The notes: generated by a model from the sequence alone, not told the origin. A stretch of 64,000 nucleotides of DNA from Pantoea alhagi (GCF_002101395.1 NZ_CP019706.1:3906001-3970000), one strand, 5' to 3'; positions 45,205-54,886 are shown, counted from the stretch's first letter. Numbers and translations are program-made.

Positions 45205-46146
45205 TTAATAACCGCGCGTCAGATCAACACGGCCTTCGGGCTGCTGCCCCGCTTCCAGTTGCGCAATCGCGCTGGCGATAAAGCGTATCGCTTCATCCTG
45301 CAGGGTTACTGCGGCATTATGCGGCGTCAGCGTGACGCGCGGATGAAGCCAGAACGGATGATCCGGCGACAGCGGCTCATTAACAAAAACATCCAGCGCT
45401 GCGCCCTTAATTTTATCGTCATTCAGCGCCGCCAGCAGATCTTCTTCCACCACATGCGCCCCGCGCGCCAGATTCATCACATAAGCGCCATCATTAAGCT
45501 GGTTAAGCAGCGCACGGTTGATGATCCCCTGGGTCTGCGGCGTGTTGGGCAACAGGTTAATCAATACCTGAGTGCCGGAAAGAAAGTTCGCCATCTGGTC
45601 ATCGCCGTGAAAGCTCTCAATTCCCGCCAGCTGCTTTGGCGAGCGGCTCCAGCAGCGCAGCGGAAAACCCCAGGGCTTCAGACTTTCCGCCACGCTCAGC
45701 CCCAGCACGCCCGCGCCCATAATGCCGATGGTAAAGTTTTCGCGCTTGTAGTTGCGCAACGGCTGCCAGAGCGCCTGCTGCTGCTGCAAGCGGTAGTCGT
45801 CGAAGCGGCGGAACCAGCCCAGCACGGTGTGTACCGCATACTCCTGCATTTGCAAGCCCATGCCGGTATCCTCCAGACGGAACAGCGGTACCGCCGGATC
45901 GATCATATCCGGATGCTGTTTTAACAGGCCAAGAATATCATCCACGCCTGCGCCGATGGCAAAAATTGCCTTTAGTCCGCGACGTCCCTGCAGCATTTCA
46001 ACCGGCGCGAAGCGCATCAGCGCATAGTCGGCGTGATCGTTGTCGCCCGGCTGCCAGAGCCGCAGCCGCGCCTGCGGAAGCTGCTGTTGCAGGCCCTGCT
46101 GCCATTTTTCCGGGCTAAAGGTGGGATGGTAAAAAATGATGTCCAT
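45205..46146 (-). CDS. ghrA: Glyoxylate/hydroxypyruvate reductase A
   Basis: 313 residues of the 2-hydroxyacid dehydrogenase family. It has the NAD(P) loop IGIMGAGVLGLSVAESL, the catalytic Arg region NLARGAHVVEEDLL, Glu in VFVNEPL and His in TPHNAAV. It reduces glyoxylate and hydroxypyruvate with NADPH. The order and direction with ycdX match E. coli. Confidence 0.96.
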   Translation of the reverse strand: MDIIFYHPTFSPEKWQQGLQQQLPQARLRLWQPGDNDHADYALMRFAPVEMLQGRRGLKAIFAIGAGVDDILGLLKQHPDMIDPAVPLFRLEDTGMGLQMQEYAVHTVLGWFRRFDDYRLQQQQALWQPLRNYKRENFTIGIMGAGVLGLSVAESLKPWGFPLRCWSRSPKQLAGIESFHGDDQMANFLSGTQVLINLLPNTPQTQGIINRALLNQLNDGAYVMNLARGAHVVEEDLLAALNDDKIKGAALDVFVNEPLSPDHPFWLHPRVTLTPHNAAVTLQDEAIRFIASAIAQLEAGQQPEGRVDLTRGY

Positions 46147-46252
46147 AGAGCCTCCTTTGTTTTTATTTCATCCAAGGCTCGGGGAAACTGGAGGCGCTGG
46201 CAAGAAAAAATTGCAGAATATGGCCCGCCACGCCGGGTGGGCCTGAAAATGA

Positions 46253-47758
46253 TTACGCCTGTGGCGCGGTTGACTGAATCAATCTGCGCAGCAGCGGCAT
46301 AAGCAACAGCATCACCAGACCAACTGCCGCCGCCCCCCAGCCCAACAGGCTAAAAATATGGCTGTAACCGGGATTGGTTAACAGCGCGCTACTGCCGCTG
46401 TTTTCCGGCATCAGTGCGGAAACGTAGCCCGCCAGTACCGATGCAACACCGGTGACCATCATCCAGCAGCCCATCATAATGCCCTGATAGCGCGTCGGGG
46501 CCAGTTTGCCGATCATCGCGTAACCGATTGGCGAAATCAGCAGCTCGCCAATACTTTGCAGCAGGTAGCTGAAGAAGATCCATTTGAAAGCCACCATACC
46601 GTCGCCCCCCGCCAGCATAATGCCCAGCGGCAGAACCAGCATGCCCATTCCAATACAGAACAACGAGCAGGCAAACTGTAGCGGAATATCGATGCGCCAG
46701 CCGCGCTGACGCAGACGGTTAAAGGCAACGGCCAGCAGCGGCCCGCCGATAACGATCACCAGCGTGTTGATGTTTTGCACCCACTGCGGCGCAATACGTA
46801 TTCCCCAGATGCTGAGGTTAATGTTGTGTTCAACAAACAGCATCAGCCCCATCGGTGCCAGCTGATAAAGCATCCAGAACACCAGCGAGCCCAACGCCAG
46901 CAGCAGATAAGCTGTCATGCGGCGCTGTTCGTGACGCGGCCGATGGCGTAGCGTGGTAATACATAGCAGCAGGAAGATCAGCACGCCCAGCGCAATAACA
47001 AAAGAGCCGGTAAAATCGGCGTGCGTCAGCATGATACGAATAACCGGCACCAGCACCACCAGCACCGCCAGGCCGGTTGCCATTCGCACCCAGTATTGAC
47101 GCGGGCTGGCATGCAGCAGCGGCGTATCAATATCCGCCAGAATTTTCCAGCGCAGCAGGCTGATAACAATAGCCAGCGCGTTACCCACGGTAGCAAACAG
47201 GAACAGCGCCTGGTAATGCTCGCCAAGCTGAAAATAACCTGCGCCGGTGAAGCCGATAAAGAACCCCAGGTTCATTCCGGCGTAGTTCCATAAAAACGCG
47301 CTTTCGCGACGTTGATCGTCAGGCGTGAAGCGCTGGGTCAGCATCATATTGATACAGGTGACATTCAGCCCACTGCCGGTAAGGAACATCGCCAGCCCCC
47401 AATAAAGCCCCGGCGCACTTTCACCTGACAGCACCCAGCACCCGATTACCTGTAATACCATGCCCAGCACGAACAGATTACGGTTACTGAGGAAACGCCC
47501 GCCCAGGTAGCCGCCAAAAAGGTGCAAACCGTAATTGAATGCGCCGAAAACGCCCATGGTGGCATTGGCCTGCGCTTCGCTGAAGCCGAGGCGTTTGGTG
47601 GCATAGAGCACCAGCGTGGAGTAAAGCACGGCGAAGCCGAGCGTTGCGAAAATCTGAATAAAGAACAGCGCCCCGGTTCCAGCCGGAACCCCCTGTGGTT
47701 GCGCTTTGGTTGGATTGTTCAAGCTGACCTCAGTGATTTTTAAGCATAAATTACGCAT
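46253..47758 (-). CDS. POT/PTR2-family oligopeptide transporter, divergent
   Basis: 501 residues and about 12-14 membrane helices. POT features are recognisable (FLWNYAGMNLGFFIGF, a form of the FYxxINxG motif, and QSIGELLISPIGYAMIGKLAP). The ExxERFxYY motif of helix 1, central to proton coupling, is not there; the matching place reads QIFATLGFAVLY. Transport may therefore be coupled differently or the substrate may differ. An alternative TTG start at 47722 has GAGG 5 bases upstream and removes 12 residues. Located between ghrA and the tRNA gene. Confidence 0.85.
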   Translation of the reverse strand: MRNLCLKITEVSLNNPTKAQPQGVPAGTGALFFIQIFATLGFAVLYSTLVLYATKRLGFSEAQANATMGVFGAFNYGLHLFGGYLGGRFLSNRNLFVLGMVLQVIGCWVLSGESAPGLYWGLAMFLTGSGLNVTCINMMLTQRFTPDDQRRESAFLWNYAGMNLGFFIGFTGAGYFQLGEHYQALFLFATVGNALAIVISLLRWKILADIDTPLLHASPRQYWVRMATGLAVLVVLVPVIRIMLTHADFTGSFVIALGVLIFLLLCITTLRHRPRHEQRRMTAYLLLALGSLVFWMLYQLAPMGLMLFVEHNINLSIWGIRIAPQWVQNINTLVIVIGGPLLAVAFNRLRQRGWRIDIPLQFACSLFCIGMGMLVLPLGIMLAGGDGMVAFKWIFFSYLLQSIGELLISPIGYAMIGKLAPTRYQGIMMGCWMMVTGVASVLAGYVSALMPENSGSSALLTNPGYSHIFSLLGWGAAAVGLVMLLLMPLLRRLIQSTAPQA

Positions 47759-47889
47759 CAGTATGCATCTCCAGCCCGGATTATGCAGTATGATTTATGC
47801 TATTCGGGTGCATTGCCCTGTTTATCGCTTATTTTCGCGCCGAAGTGGTTTAAAACTGACTAAACGCATCATTTAGCGCAGAAAGTTGA

Positions 47890-47918
47890 TTGACGCGCCG
47901 CGGCAAAATCCCTACATT
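47890..47918 (+). promoter_or_regulatory. Sigma-70 promoter of tRNA-Ser
   Basis: TTGACG, a 17-base spacer and TACATT, followed by a GC-rich discriminator (AGCGCCGG) typical of stringently controlled stable RNA promoters. It lies 36 bases before the tRNA. Confidence 0.75.
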
Positions 47919-47954
47919 AGCGCCGGTCAGCAGTGTGCCTGTTGACGACAATAT

Positions 47955-48042
47955 GGTGAGGTGTCCGAGTGGCTGAAGGAGCACGCCTGGAAAGTGTGTA
48001 TACGGCAACGTATCGGGGGTTCGAATCCCCCTCTCACCGCCA
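47955..48042 (+). tRNA. serX: tRNA-Ser (anticodon GGA)
   Basis: 88 bases including an encoded CCA. The 7-bp acceptor pairs GGTGAGG with TCTCACC. The anticodon loop CTGGAAA gives GGA, reading UCC and UCU. A long variable arm (GTGTATACGGCAACGTATC region) marks it as a class II serine tRNA, and the T loop is GGTTCGAATCC. It is near ghrA as serX is in E. coli. Confidence 0.97.
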
Positions 48043-48054
48043 TATTTCATAAGA

Positions 48055-48082
48055 GAGCCTGAGCGAAAGTTCAGGCTTTTTT
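48055..48082 (+). terminator. Intrinsic terminator of tRNA-Ser
   Basis: AGCCTGA and TCAGGCT form a stem around an 8-base GAAA-containing loop, followed by six T, 13 bases after the tRNA end. Confidence 0.85.
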
Positions 48083-48108
48083 GTATGCATAAAGTATGCA
48101 GCGAGGCG

Positions 48109-49392
48109 CTATAAATGCAGCCCGCCGGTGCCAAAGGCTTCGCTGTATATTTTCTCCTGCGGGACCCCTAACGCAATCAAAGCGCGATACTGCTCTTGCA
48201 TAAACGGAATCGGCCCGCATAGATAGTAATCTGCCTCTTTGGGAAGATACCCAACAGGAAGTGCCTTTAAATCCAGCCTTCCCTGCATATGATAATCTTT
48301 ACCCGCTACCTCGCTCTCTTTCACATTCTCATAGGCAATAAAAACATGCAGGTTGTCGTTCTGGCTGGCCAGGTTTTCCAGCTCTTTACGCAACGCATGC
48401 ACTTCAGAACTACGGGCGGCGTGAATAAAATAGATATCTTTTTTCAGCGTCCGATACGCTTTGTCACTGGCATGGGTTTCTTTATGTAGCGCGGGATTAA
48501 CATTGGGATCGGCATGTTCAGCCAGCAGATGATTAACCATAGAGATCATTGGTGTCAGCCCAACACCCGCGCTGATCAGCACATTAACGGCATCCGGATT
48601 CAGCAAATAAAAGTTGCCTGCCGGAGCGCTGAGCTCAACCACGCTGCCTTCGTTAATAGCGTTATGCAGCGTGGAAGAAACGTAACCCGGATCCTGCCCT
48701 TCCGTACGGGCATCTTCGCGCTTAACCGAGATACGCAGATAAGGGTCAGAAGGGCTGCTGGACAAACTGTACTGGCGAGGTTGTTTAATACCCAGCGCCG
48801 CAACCTCTACCCGTAAGGTAATATATTGGCCGGGCTTATAAGCAGGAAGCGGCCCGCCATCCTGCGGAACCAGATAAAACGAGGTAATTTCCTCGCTCTC
48901 CTTTATCTTTTTATCCACGATAAAGTTTCGCCAGCCTGTCCAGCTTCCGATGGTGTTTTTGCGCTCTTCGTACAGTTGCTTTTCAGTTGCAATAAAGATG
49001 TCAGCCAGCTGTTGATAGGCTACGCCCCAGGCGGCAATAAGCTCATCATCCATCGGGATGTTAAGCACTTCGCTGATGGAATGCAGCAGATTCTCACCAA
49101 CAATATTATAATCGGGAGCCTGTATATTCAGGCTGACATGTTTATGGCAAATCAACTCAACAACCGGCATCAATACTGAGGGATCGTCAATATTTTCGGC
49201 ATAAGCCAGTACCGCTCCCGCCAGTGCTTTCGCCTGCGCGCCGCTGCGTTGATGGCCCATGTTGAACGTTTCTTTCAGGTGGGGATTATTTTTTAACATG
49301 CGCTTATAGAAATAATCCGTTAACGCCTCTCCGTTCTCTTTTAGTACCGGTACCGTGGCTTTAACCAGCTCTTTTTGCCTCTCGCTTAACAT
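48109..49392 (-). CDS. hmp: Flavohaemoprotein (nitric oxide dioxygenase) Hmp
   Basis: 427 residues. The globin domain (1-135) has the proximal His in ELICHKHVSLNIQ (about residue 85). The FAD domain has RQYSLSSSP and the NAD domain has ISAGVGLTPM and YLCGPIPFM. It oxidises NO to nitrate with NADPH and O2. It is about 30 residues longer than E. coli Hmp because of an insertion in the NAD domain after TPMISMVNHLL. An 8-bp inverted repeat sits 56-89 bases upstream of the start; a clear NsrR site was not seen. Confidence 0.95.
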   Translation of the reverse strand: MLSERQKELVKATVPVLKENGEALTDYFYKRMLKNNPHLKETFNMGHQRSGAQAKALAGAVLAYAENIDDPSVLMPVVELICHKHVSLNIQAPDYNIVGENLLHSISEVLNIPMDDELIAAWGVAYQQLADIFIATEKQLYEERKNTIGSWTGWRNFIVDKKIKESEEITSFYLVPQDGGPLPAYKPGQYITLRVEVAALGIKQPRQYSLSSSPSDPYLRISVKREDARTEGQDPGYVSSTLHNAINEGSVVELSAPAGNFYLLNPDAVNVLISAGVGLTPMISMVNHLLAEHADPNVNPALHKETHASDKAYRTLKKDIYFIHAARSSEVHALRKELENLASQNDNLHVFIAYENVKESEVAGKDYHMQGRLDLKALPVGYLPKEADYYLCGPIPFMQEQYRALIALGVPQEKIYSEAFGTGGLHL

Positions 49393-49447
49393 TGATACCT
49401 CACTTTGCTTTTAGTTTATCAACGAGAAAAAACAGGAACCCGTACGC

Positions 49448-49481
49448 AAGGCTCTCCATGCTGCTTTAAATATAGAGCCTT
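49448..49481. repeat. Inverted repeat upstream of hmp
   Basis: AAGGCTCT and AGAGCCTT are perfect 8-bp arms separated by an AT-rich 18-base spacer. It lies between the stop of the monooxygenase-like gene (49580) and hmp (start 49392). It could be a regulator site for hmp. Confidence 0.5.
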
Positions 49482-49579
49482 TGAGCAAGTTGAAGTCTGG
49501 CTACATTGAGTATCACAGGAAGCAGGATAAAGAATAGCGCAGACAGGTCAGTCGCCACAGGCTGGCGACCGGGAACATG

Positions 49580-49891
49580 CTACAAGGCAGAGACGGAGTG
49601 AACGGTGTGCTGAAATACATAAGGATCGGACAGCAGCTCAAATTGTTCATCATCAGGATAAGTTACCGCAATCTGATACTCCTCTCCGGCAAACGCTTTT
49701 ACTGCATTCAGGTCCTCCCAGTAGGTTGCCAAAAAGAAATGTTCCCATTCGCCCTGCGTCTCCCGTCGTACAAACGCGCCCTGATTTCCCGGCGTTGCTG
49801 TTGAATGATCAACGCCGGTTTTTTGCAGATGTCTGGCGAAACCGTCTGCGTGTTTTAGCGGGACACATCCGTGCCAGGTTCTGACGATCAT
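49580..49891 (-). CDS. Antibiotic biosynthesis monooxygenase (ABM)-fold protein
   Basis: 103 residues of the dimeric alpha-beta barrel type. It opens MIVRTWHGCVPLKHADGFARHL, and has GAFVRRETQGEWEHFFLATYW and PDDEQFELLSDPYVFQH. Proteins of this fold are small oxygenases or haem-related enzymes; the substrate cannot be inferred. AAGGAGC precedes the ATG. Confidence 0.85.
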   Translation of the reverse strand: MIVRTWHGCVPLKHADGFARHLQKTGVDHSTATPGNQGAFVRRETQGEWEHFFLATYWEDLNAVKAFAGEEYQIAVTYPDDEQFELLSDPYVFQHTVHSVSAL

Positions 49892-49953
49892 TTTTTGCTC
49901 CTTTCAGGTTGTAATGGGAAGAACGTTTTCCCGCGTTAACCATCACAAAATAG

Positions 49954-50574
49954 CTAGCGGTGACTCAGCGCCAGTTTCGCTGCAAACAATATAAAAAGGG
50001 TGCCGGTAGCGCGATCCATCCACTGGACAAACCGTGGTTTTCTCAATATTCCTGACGCGAAACGCGTTCCCGTTACCAATACCGCTGACCACAGCGTACC
50101 GATAGCAATATGGATGGATACCAGCAGGAATGTCCACAGCACCGGGGAGTGCCCGGCAGGTATAAACTGTGGCAGAAATGAGACGTAAAAAACGCCTATT
50201 TTGGGATTCAGTACATTACCCAGCATCCCTTTTACAAACCAATTTGTTGCAATCGGATTCGTAGTGTCTGAGGTGACCAATTTTCTTCGCGGCTTAAATA
50301 TGAGTCCTATCCCTAACCAGCATAACCAGGCCGCGCCACACCATTTCAGCAAGTTATAAGCTATTTCAGATGCCGCCAGCAACGCCCCCAGTCCCAAAGC
50401 CACCAGCGCTCCCCAGATAAAACAGCCGGTATTGATGCCGGTTGCCGCCTGGAATGCTTTTTTCCTGCCCTCAGCCGTTGCAGTACGCAAAATAAGTGCC
50501 GTGTCCAGCCCGGGTGTCAGCGTTAACAGCAATGCGGCAAATGAAAAGGCAAGCAGTGAATCCGTGACGGACAT
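49954..50574 (-). CDS. LysE/RhtB family amino-acid exporter
   Basis: 206 residues with six membrane helices. It has the family signature LTPGLDTALILRTATAEGRKKAF near the N-terminus (normally TPGPN) and GCFIWGALVALGLGALL. Substrates of related exporters are homoserine, threonine or lysine. The ATG at 50574 is chosen over 50619 because GGAGA lies 6-7 bases upstream. Confidence 0.9.
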   Translation of the reverse strand: MSVTDSLLAFSFAALLLTLTPGLDTALILRTATAEGRKKAFQAATGINTGCFIWGALVALGLGALLAASEIAYNLLKWCGAAWLCWLGIGLIFKPRRKLVTSDTTNPIATNWFVKGMLGNVLNPKIGVFYVSFLPQFIPAGHSPVLWTFLLVSIHIAIGTLWSAVLVTGTRFASGILRKPRFVQWMDRATGTLFILFAAKLALSHR

Positions 50575-50849
50575 CTCTTTCTCCACAAGGGCGAGTATCA
50601 GGTAAAAATCAACCTGCACGATACAATAGTTAAAAATTTTTAACCTTTAACAGGGCTAAAATCAACCGCTTATTCATTAGCCAGCCGCTAAACAGACCCG
50701 TAACACCTCACCTCTGGCGTACAAGTTAAAACCCTAATCCAACTCACATTTCCCGACTTCACGCCAGGCAAACTCTTTAATTTCGTCTAAAGTTTTTTGA
50801 ATGGTCAAACACTTACAGGCCATGTCGGGTCTGGACAAGGAGAATACTG

Positions 50850-52517
50850 ATGAAAAAGGCCGTACCTTCTCAATGGAAAGGCGCGCTGTTATTGCCTTTA
50901 CTGATTACCGGCGCGCTGGCAACGGGATCTTTTTATGCACGGGCGGCGGACGATCAACGCCTGCTGACTCAGGCACCGCAGCCGCCGGATGTGCGCCTGG
51001 GGCCGCTTTATCATGCAGTTCAGTCAGCGAAGTTCTTCCCGGATCAGAAAACCTTTGCCGATGCGGTGCCGAAATTTGATCCGGCGTCCATTCTGGCCGA
51101 CTGGCAAATGCAAAAAAACCAGCGCAATTTTGATCTACGCCGCTTTGTCGATGCTAATTTCACCCTGCCGGGCAAAGGCGAAGCCTATGTGCCGCCAGCG
51201 GGACAAAGTCTGCGCGAGCATATCGACGGCCTGTGGCCGGTGCTGACGCGCACTACGGATAAAGTGAATCAATATGATTCACTATTGCCGTTGCCAAAAC
51301 CTTATGTGGTGCCGGGCGGTCGTTTCCGTGAGATTTACTACTGGGACAGCTATTTCACCATGCTGGGGCTGGCGGAAAGCGGCCACTGGGACCGCGTTCA
51401 GAATATGGTAGATAACTTTGCTCATGAGCTGGATAAATATGGCCACATTCCCAACGGCAACCGCAGCTACTATCTGAGCCGCTCGCAGCCGCCGTTTTTT
51501 AGCCTGATGGTTGATTTACTGGCGCAGCACGCCGGTGAAAGCACATACAGTAAGTATTTGCCGCAGCTGCAAAAAGAGTATCAATACTGGATGGCGGACG
51601 CCCAAAGCGTGGCGGCCGGTAATGCCAGCAAGCGCGTTGTAAAGCTGAAAGATGGCACCATTCTGAACCGTTACTGGGACGCACGCGATGTGCCGCGCAC
51701 CGAATCTTATATGGATGACATCGCCACGGCGGAAAAAGCCAAACAGCGCAATAAAGCGGAACTCTATCGCGATCTGCGCTCCGGCGCGGCGTCGGGCTGG
51801 GATTTCAGCTCGCGCTGGTTTGACGACCCGAAAGATCTGTCCACTATCCGCACCACCGAAATTGTTCCTGTTGATCTGAACGCCCTGCTGTTCCATCTGG
51901 AAAAAACGCTGGAACGTGCCAGTAAAGTTGCGGACAAGCAGAGCGACAGCCAACGCTATGCGGAACTGGCAGAAAAACGTCAGGCGGCGATTAATCGTTA
52001 TTTATGGAATGCGGAAGGCGGCTGGTATGCCGACTATGACTGGAAACGCAGCAGCGTGCGCACGCAGCTGACTGCCGCCGCGCTGTTCCCGCTCTATATG
52101 CAGGTCGCCAGCGACGATCAGGCGGCGAAAACTGCTGCCGCAGTTGAAAAACAGTTGGTCAAGGCGGGCGGCCTGGTAACCACCAATGTGCATAACGGTC
52201 AGCAGTGGGATGCACCGAACGGCTGGGCACCGCTGCAGTGGGTCGCGGTGGAAGGTCTGAATCACTATGGCAAACAGACGCTGGCGAAAGAGATTGGGAT
52301 GCGCTTCCTTGATAACGTTCAGGCCACCTATGACCGCGAGCATAAGCTGGTAGAAAAATATGTGGTGGAAGGTAACCTCGGCGGCGGCGGCGGCGGCGAA
52401 TATCCGTTACAGGATGGTTTTGGCTGGACCAACGGCGTCACCCTTAAGCTCATGGATATGTACTGCCCGAAAGATGTTACCTGTAATAACGTCAGTGACA
52501 TGAAAAAATCGCAGTAA
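50850..52517 (+). CDS. treA: Periplasmic trehalase TreA
   Basis: 555 residues with a signal peptide (cleavage about ARA|AD, residue 32). It has both family GH37 signatures, PGGRFREIYYWDSY and QWDAPNGWAPLQW, and the glycine-rich lid GGGGGGEYPLQDGFGWTNG. It splits trehalose into two glucoses in the periplasm, usually under osmotic control. The ATG follows AAGGAG. A 12-bp perfect hairpin follows the stop. Confidence 0.97.
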   Translation: MKKAVPSQWKGALLLPLLITGALATGSFYARAADDQRLLTQAPQPPDVRLGPLYHAVQSAKFFPDQKTFADAVPKFDPASILADWQMQKNQRNFDLRRFVDANFTLPGKGEAYVPPAGQSLREHIDGLWPVLTRTTDKVNQYDSLLPLPKPYVVPGGRFREIYYWDSYFTMLGLAESGHWDRVQNMVDNFAHELDKYGHIPNGNRSYYLSRSQPPFFSLMVDLLAQHAGESTYSKYLPQLQKEYQYWMADAQSVAAGNASKRVVKLKDGTILNRYWDARDVPRTESYMDDIATAEKAKQRNKAELYRDLRSGAASGWDFSSRWFDDPKDLSTIRTTEIVPVDLNALLFHLEKTLERASKVADKQSDSQRYAELAEKRQAAINRYLWNAEGGWYADYDWKRSSVRTQLTAAALFPLYMQVASDDQAAKTAAAVEKQLVKAGGLVTTNVHNGQQWDAPNGWAPLQWVAVEGLNHYGKQTLAKEIGMRFLDNVQATYDREHKLVEKYVVEGNLGGGGGGEYPLQDGFGWTNGVTLKLMDMYCPKDVTCNNVSDMKKSQ

Positions 52518-52521
52518 ATTT

Positions 52522-52549
52522 TGGCAGCCTGGCAACAGCCAGGCTGCCA
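52522..52549 (+). terminator. Strong hairpin after treA
   Basis: A perfect 12-bp stem (TGGCAGCCTGGC and its complement) with an AACA loop. Only a delayed, weak T-run (CTTTTAAT) follows, so it may protect the 3' end of the mRNA as much as terminate. Confidence 0.6.
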
Positions 52550-52633
52550 GTCCTCGCCTTTTAATCCCCTGAATCCACACACTTTATCTGGAAATAATCA
52601 GATAAATTACATCTTGAATCGGCAATCGATAAA

Positions 52634-52652
52634 GATAATAATTCTCATTAGT
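52634..52652 (+). promoter_or_regulatory. Fur box upstream of the siderophore receptor
   Basis: GATAATAATTCTCATTAGT matches 14 of 19 positions of the GATAATGATAATCATTATC consensus. It lies 84 bases before the receptor start, so repression under iron sufficiency is expected. Confidence 0.8.
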
Positions 52653-52735
52653 CTTTTCAGTTACACGATATTACATTGCCTCTGGCCGCGTTCCGTTACC
52701 GGGCGGCCTTTTCGACTCTGTTTAAGGGATATCAC

Positions 52736-54886
52736 ATGGGAATGCCTTTTAACCTGAAACGTTCTGCGCTGCTTTGTTCACTGGCGCTCACCGTCCCGGG
52801 CTTATCTATCGCGGAAGAGACGCTGACGGTCACCGCGCAACCTGCTGAAACTGCCGATTCGCCGACCTCAGGCTATACCGTTAAAACCAGTAAAGGCGCG
52901 ACTAAAACCGATCAGCCGTTGATTACTACCGGTCAGTCTGTTTCGGTGGTAACACGCCAGCAGATGGAAGATCAGGGCGCGATGGATGTTAACCAGGCAC
53001 TGAACTACTCCTCAGGCGTATTCACGAACTTTGCCGGGGCGGCGACCCGTTACGATACGGTCTCCCTGCGCGGTTTCCACGGCGGCGATGTGGATAATAC
53101 CTTCCTCGACGGCCTGCGCCTGATGACCGATGGCGGCAGCTACAACGCGCTACAGGTTGATCCCTGGTTCCTTGAACGTATCGATGTGATTAAAGGCCCC
53201 TCTTCCGCGTTGTACGGCCAGACGGTACCAGGCGGGCTGGTTATGATGACCTCTAAACGTCCACAGTTCTCGCAGGAAGGTCATTTCCGCCTGATGGCGG
53301 GCACTAACGCCACTACAGGTGCTGCTTTCGATTACACCAACGCGCTGAACGAGCAGTGGGCGTTTCGTATTACCGGTATTACGCGCAATAGCGATACGCA
53401 ATATGACCATACGCGTGAAGAACGTTATGCTATTTCTCCTTCCCTGCTCTGGCAGCCTGATAGCGATACCTCTTTATTGCTGAAAGCCTATCTGCAAAAA
53501 GATCCTTCCGGTGGCTATCACGGTTCGGTGCCGGGCGAAGGCAGTATTACCGAACACAACGGCCAAAAGTTAAGTAATAGCTTTTATGACGGCGAAAGCT
53601 CTCTCGATCAGTTTAAGCGTCGCGAGCAGATCTACAGCTATGAGTTCTCGCATCGTTTCAACGATACCTGGGCTTTCCGCTCTAACGCCAGCTATACCCA
53701 TTCAAATGTCGATTTAGATCAGGTGTATCAAATTGGCTGGCGCGGCGACAGTAACCTGCTGGAGCGTTATTATTCCGGCGAACGCTCTTCTCTGGATGCC
53801 TTTGCTATCGATAACCAACTGGAAGCGGATTTCGCCACCGGCGAGGTAGCGCATACGCTGGTACTTGGCGCAGATTATCACCAATACCGTAACAAATTAT
53901 GGGATGCCAGCGCGTATGTTGACCCGCTCGACACGCAAACTGGCGAAGGCGGTACGCGCTTCTGGCAAACGGCTTACGCTGAAGGCACCGCTCGCGTGCC
54001 TGGCCTGTATGCCTATAATCAAACGCGTCGTTATCATCAGACAGGCGTTTATCTGCAGGATGATATGGTCTGGAATCAGTGGCATATGACCCTTTCCGGC
54101 CGTTATGATCGTCTGGTAGCGAAAAGCACCAACGACACCACGGATACCAGCCGCCGTCGTTCCGATGATCATATCAGCGGCCGTGCCTCGCTACTTTACG
54201 CCTTTGATAATGGCGTATCCCCTTATGTCAGTTACAGCCAGGCTGTTACCCCTTCCAGCCTGCCGGATGCGAACGGCGATTTGCTGAAGCCCACCACCGC
54301 CGAGCAGTATGAAGCCGGGGTAAAATATCAGCCACCAGGCACCTCTGATATGTACTCCCTGGCGGTTTACGATCTGACACAGAAAGATGTAGGCAACCGT
54401 ATTGTAAATACTTCCTTCTACGAGCCGGCAGGAAAAGTTCATTCGCGTGGACTGGAACTGGAAGCGCGTAACCAGCTTACGCCGCGCTTGAGTACGATTG
54501 CCAGCTATTCAGTTACGCGCGTGCGCTTCAAAGATGCCGTTGACGGTAACGATGGGCATACGCCATACGTAACGCCGAATCAAATCGCGTCACTCTGGGC
54601 GAAATATAACTTTGATTACGGCATCAGCACCGGCGCGGGCGTACGTTATATCGGCAAACAGTGGGCGGATAATGAAAATACCACTCGCCTGCCATCGGTT
54701 ACCCTGTTCGATGCTTCCGTACGCGCAGATTTGGGTGTCTGGAATAGTCAGCTGAAGGGCGCATGGGTTCAGGTTGCGGCCAATAACCTCACCGATCGTA
54801 AATATGTTGCCGCCTGTTACGGTACCGGCAACTGCTACTGGGGTGCGGAGCGGACTGTTACCGCCACCGTGGGCTACGATTTCTGA
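52736..54886 (+). CDS. TonB-dependent ferric siderophore receptor (FhuA/FoxA-like)
   Basis: 716 residues with signal peptide (ending near SIAEE), a TonB box (ETLTVTA, about 24-30) and a plug domain (about 55-160; VDVIKGPSSALYG-type motif with TVPGG). A 22-strand barrel ends in the outer-membrane signature YDF. The plug pattern and the barrel C-terminus (NNLTDRKYVAACYG) resemble hydroxamate receptors such as FhuA and FoxA, but the ligand is not certain. The ATG at 52736 removes an unsupported 20-residue upstream frame. No siderophore synthesis or ABC transport genes are adjacent. Confidence 0.92.
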   Translation: MGMPFNLKRSALLCSLALTVPGLSIAEETLTVTAQPAETADSPTSGYTVKTSKGATKTDQPLITTGQSVSVVTRQQMEDQGAMDVNQALNYSSGVFTNFAGAATRYDTVSLRGFHGGDVDNTFLDGLRLMTDGGSYNALQVDPWFLERIDVIKGPSSALYGQTVPGGLVMMTSKRPQFSQEGHFRLMAGTNATTGAAFDYTNALNEQWAFRITGITRNSDTQYDHTREERYAISPSLLWQPDSDTSLLLKAYLQKDPSGGYHGSVPGEGSITEHNGQKLSNSFYDGESSLDQFKRREQIYSYEFSHRFNDTWAFRSNASYTHSNVDLDQVYQIGWRGDSNLLERYYSGERSSLDAFAIDNQLEADFATGEVAHTLVLGADYHQYRNKLWDASAYVDPLDTQTGEGGTRFWQTAYAEGTARVPGLYAYNQTRRYHQTGVYLQDDMVWNQWHMTLSGRYDRLVAKSTNDTTDTSRRRSDDHISGRASLLYAFDNGVSPYVSYSQAVTPSSLPDANGDLLKPTTAEQYEAGVKYQPPGTSDMYSLAVYDLTQKDVGNRIVNTSFYEPAGKVHSRGLELEARNQLTPRLSTIASYSVTRVRFKDAVDGNDGHTPYVTPNQIASLWAKYNFDYGISTGAGVRYIGKQWADNENTTRLPSVTLFDASVRADLGVWNSQLKGAWVQVAANNLTDRKYVAACYGTGNCYWGAERTVTATVGYDF

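Noticed and set aside
47955..48120. Integration site at the tRNA-Ser 3' end
   Set aside because: No integrase gene, no direct repeat of the tRNA end and no foreign block beside it; only a terminator and hmp follow.
49400..49500. NsrR operator upstream of hmp
   Set aside because: Only part of the AT-rich core resembles the consensus; the inverted repeat found there has a different sequence.
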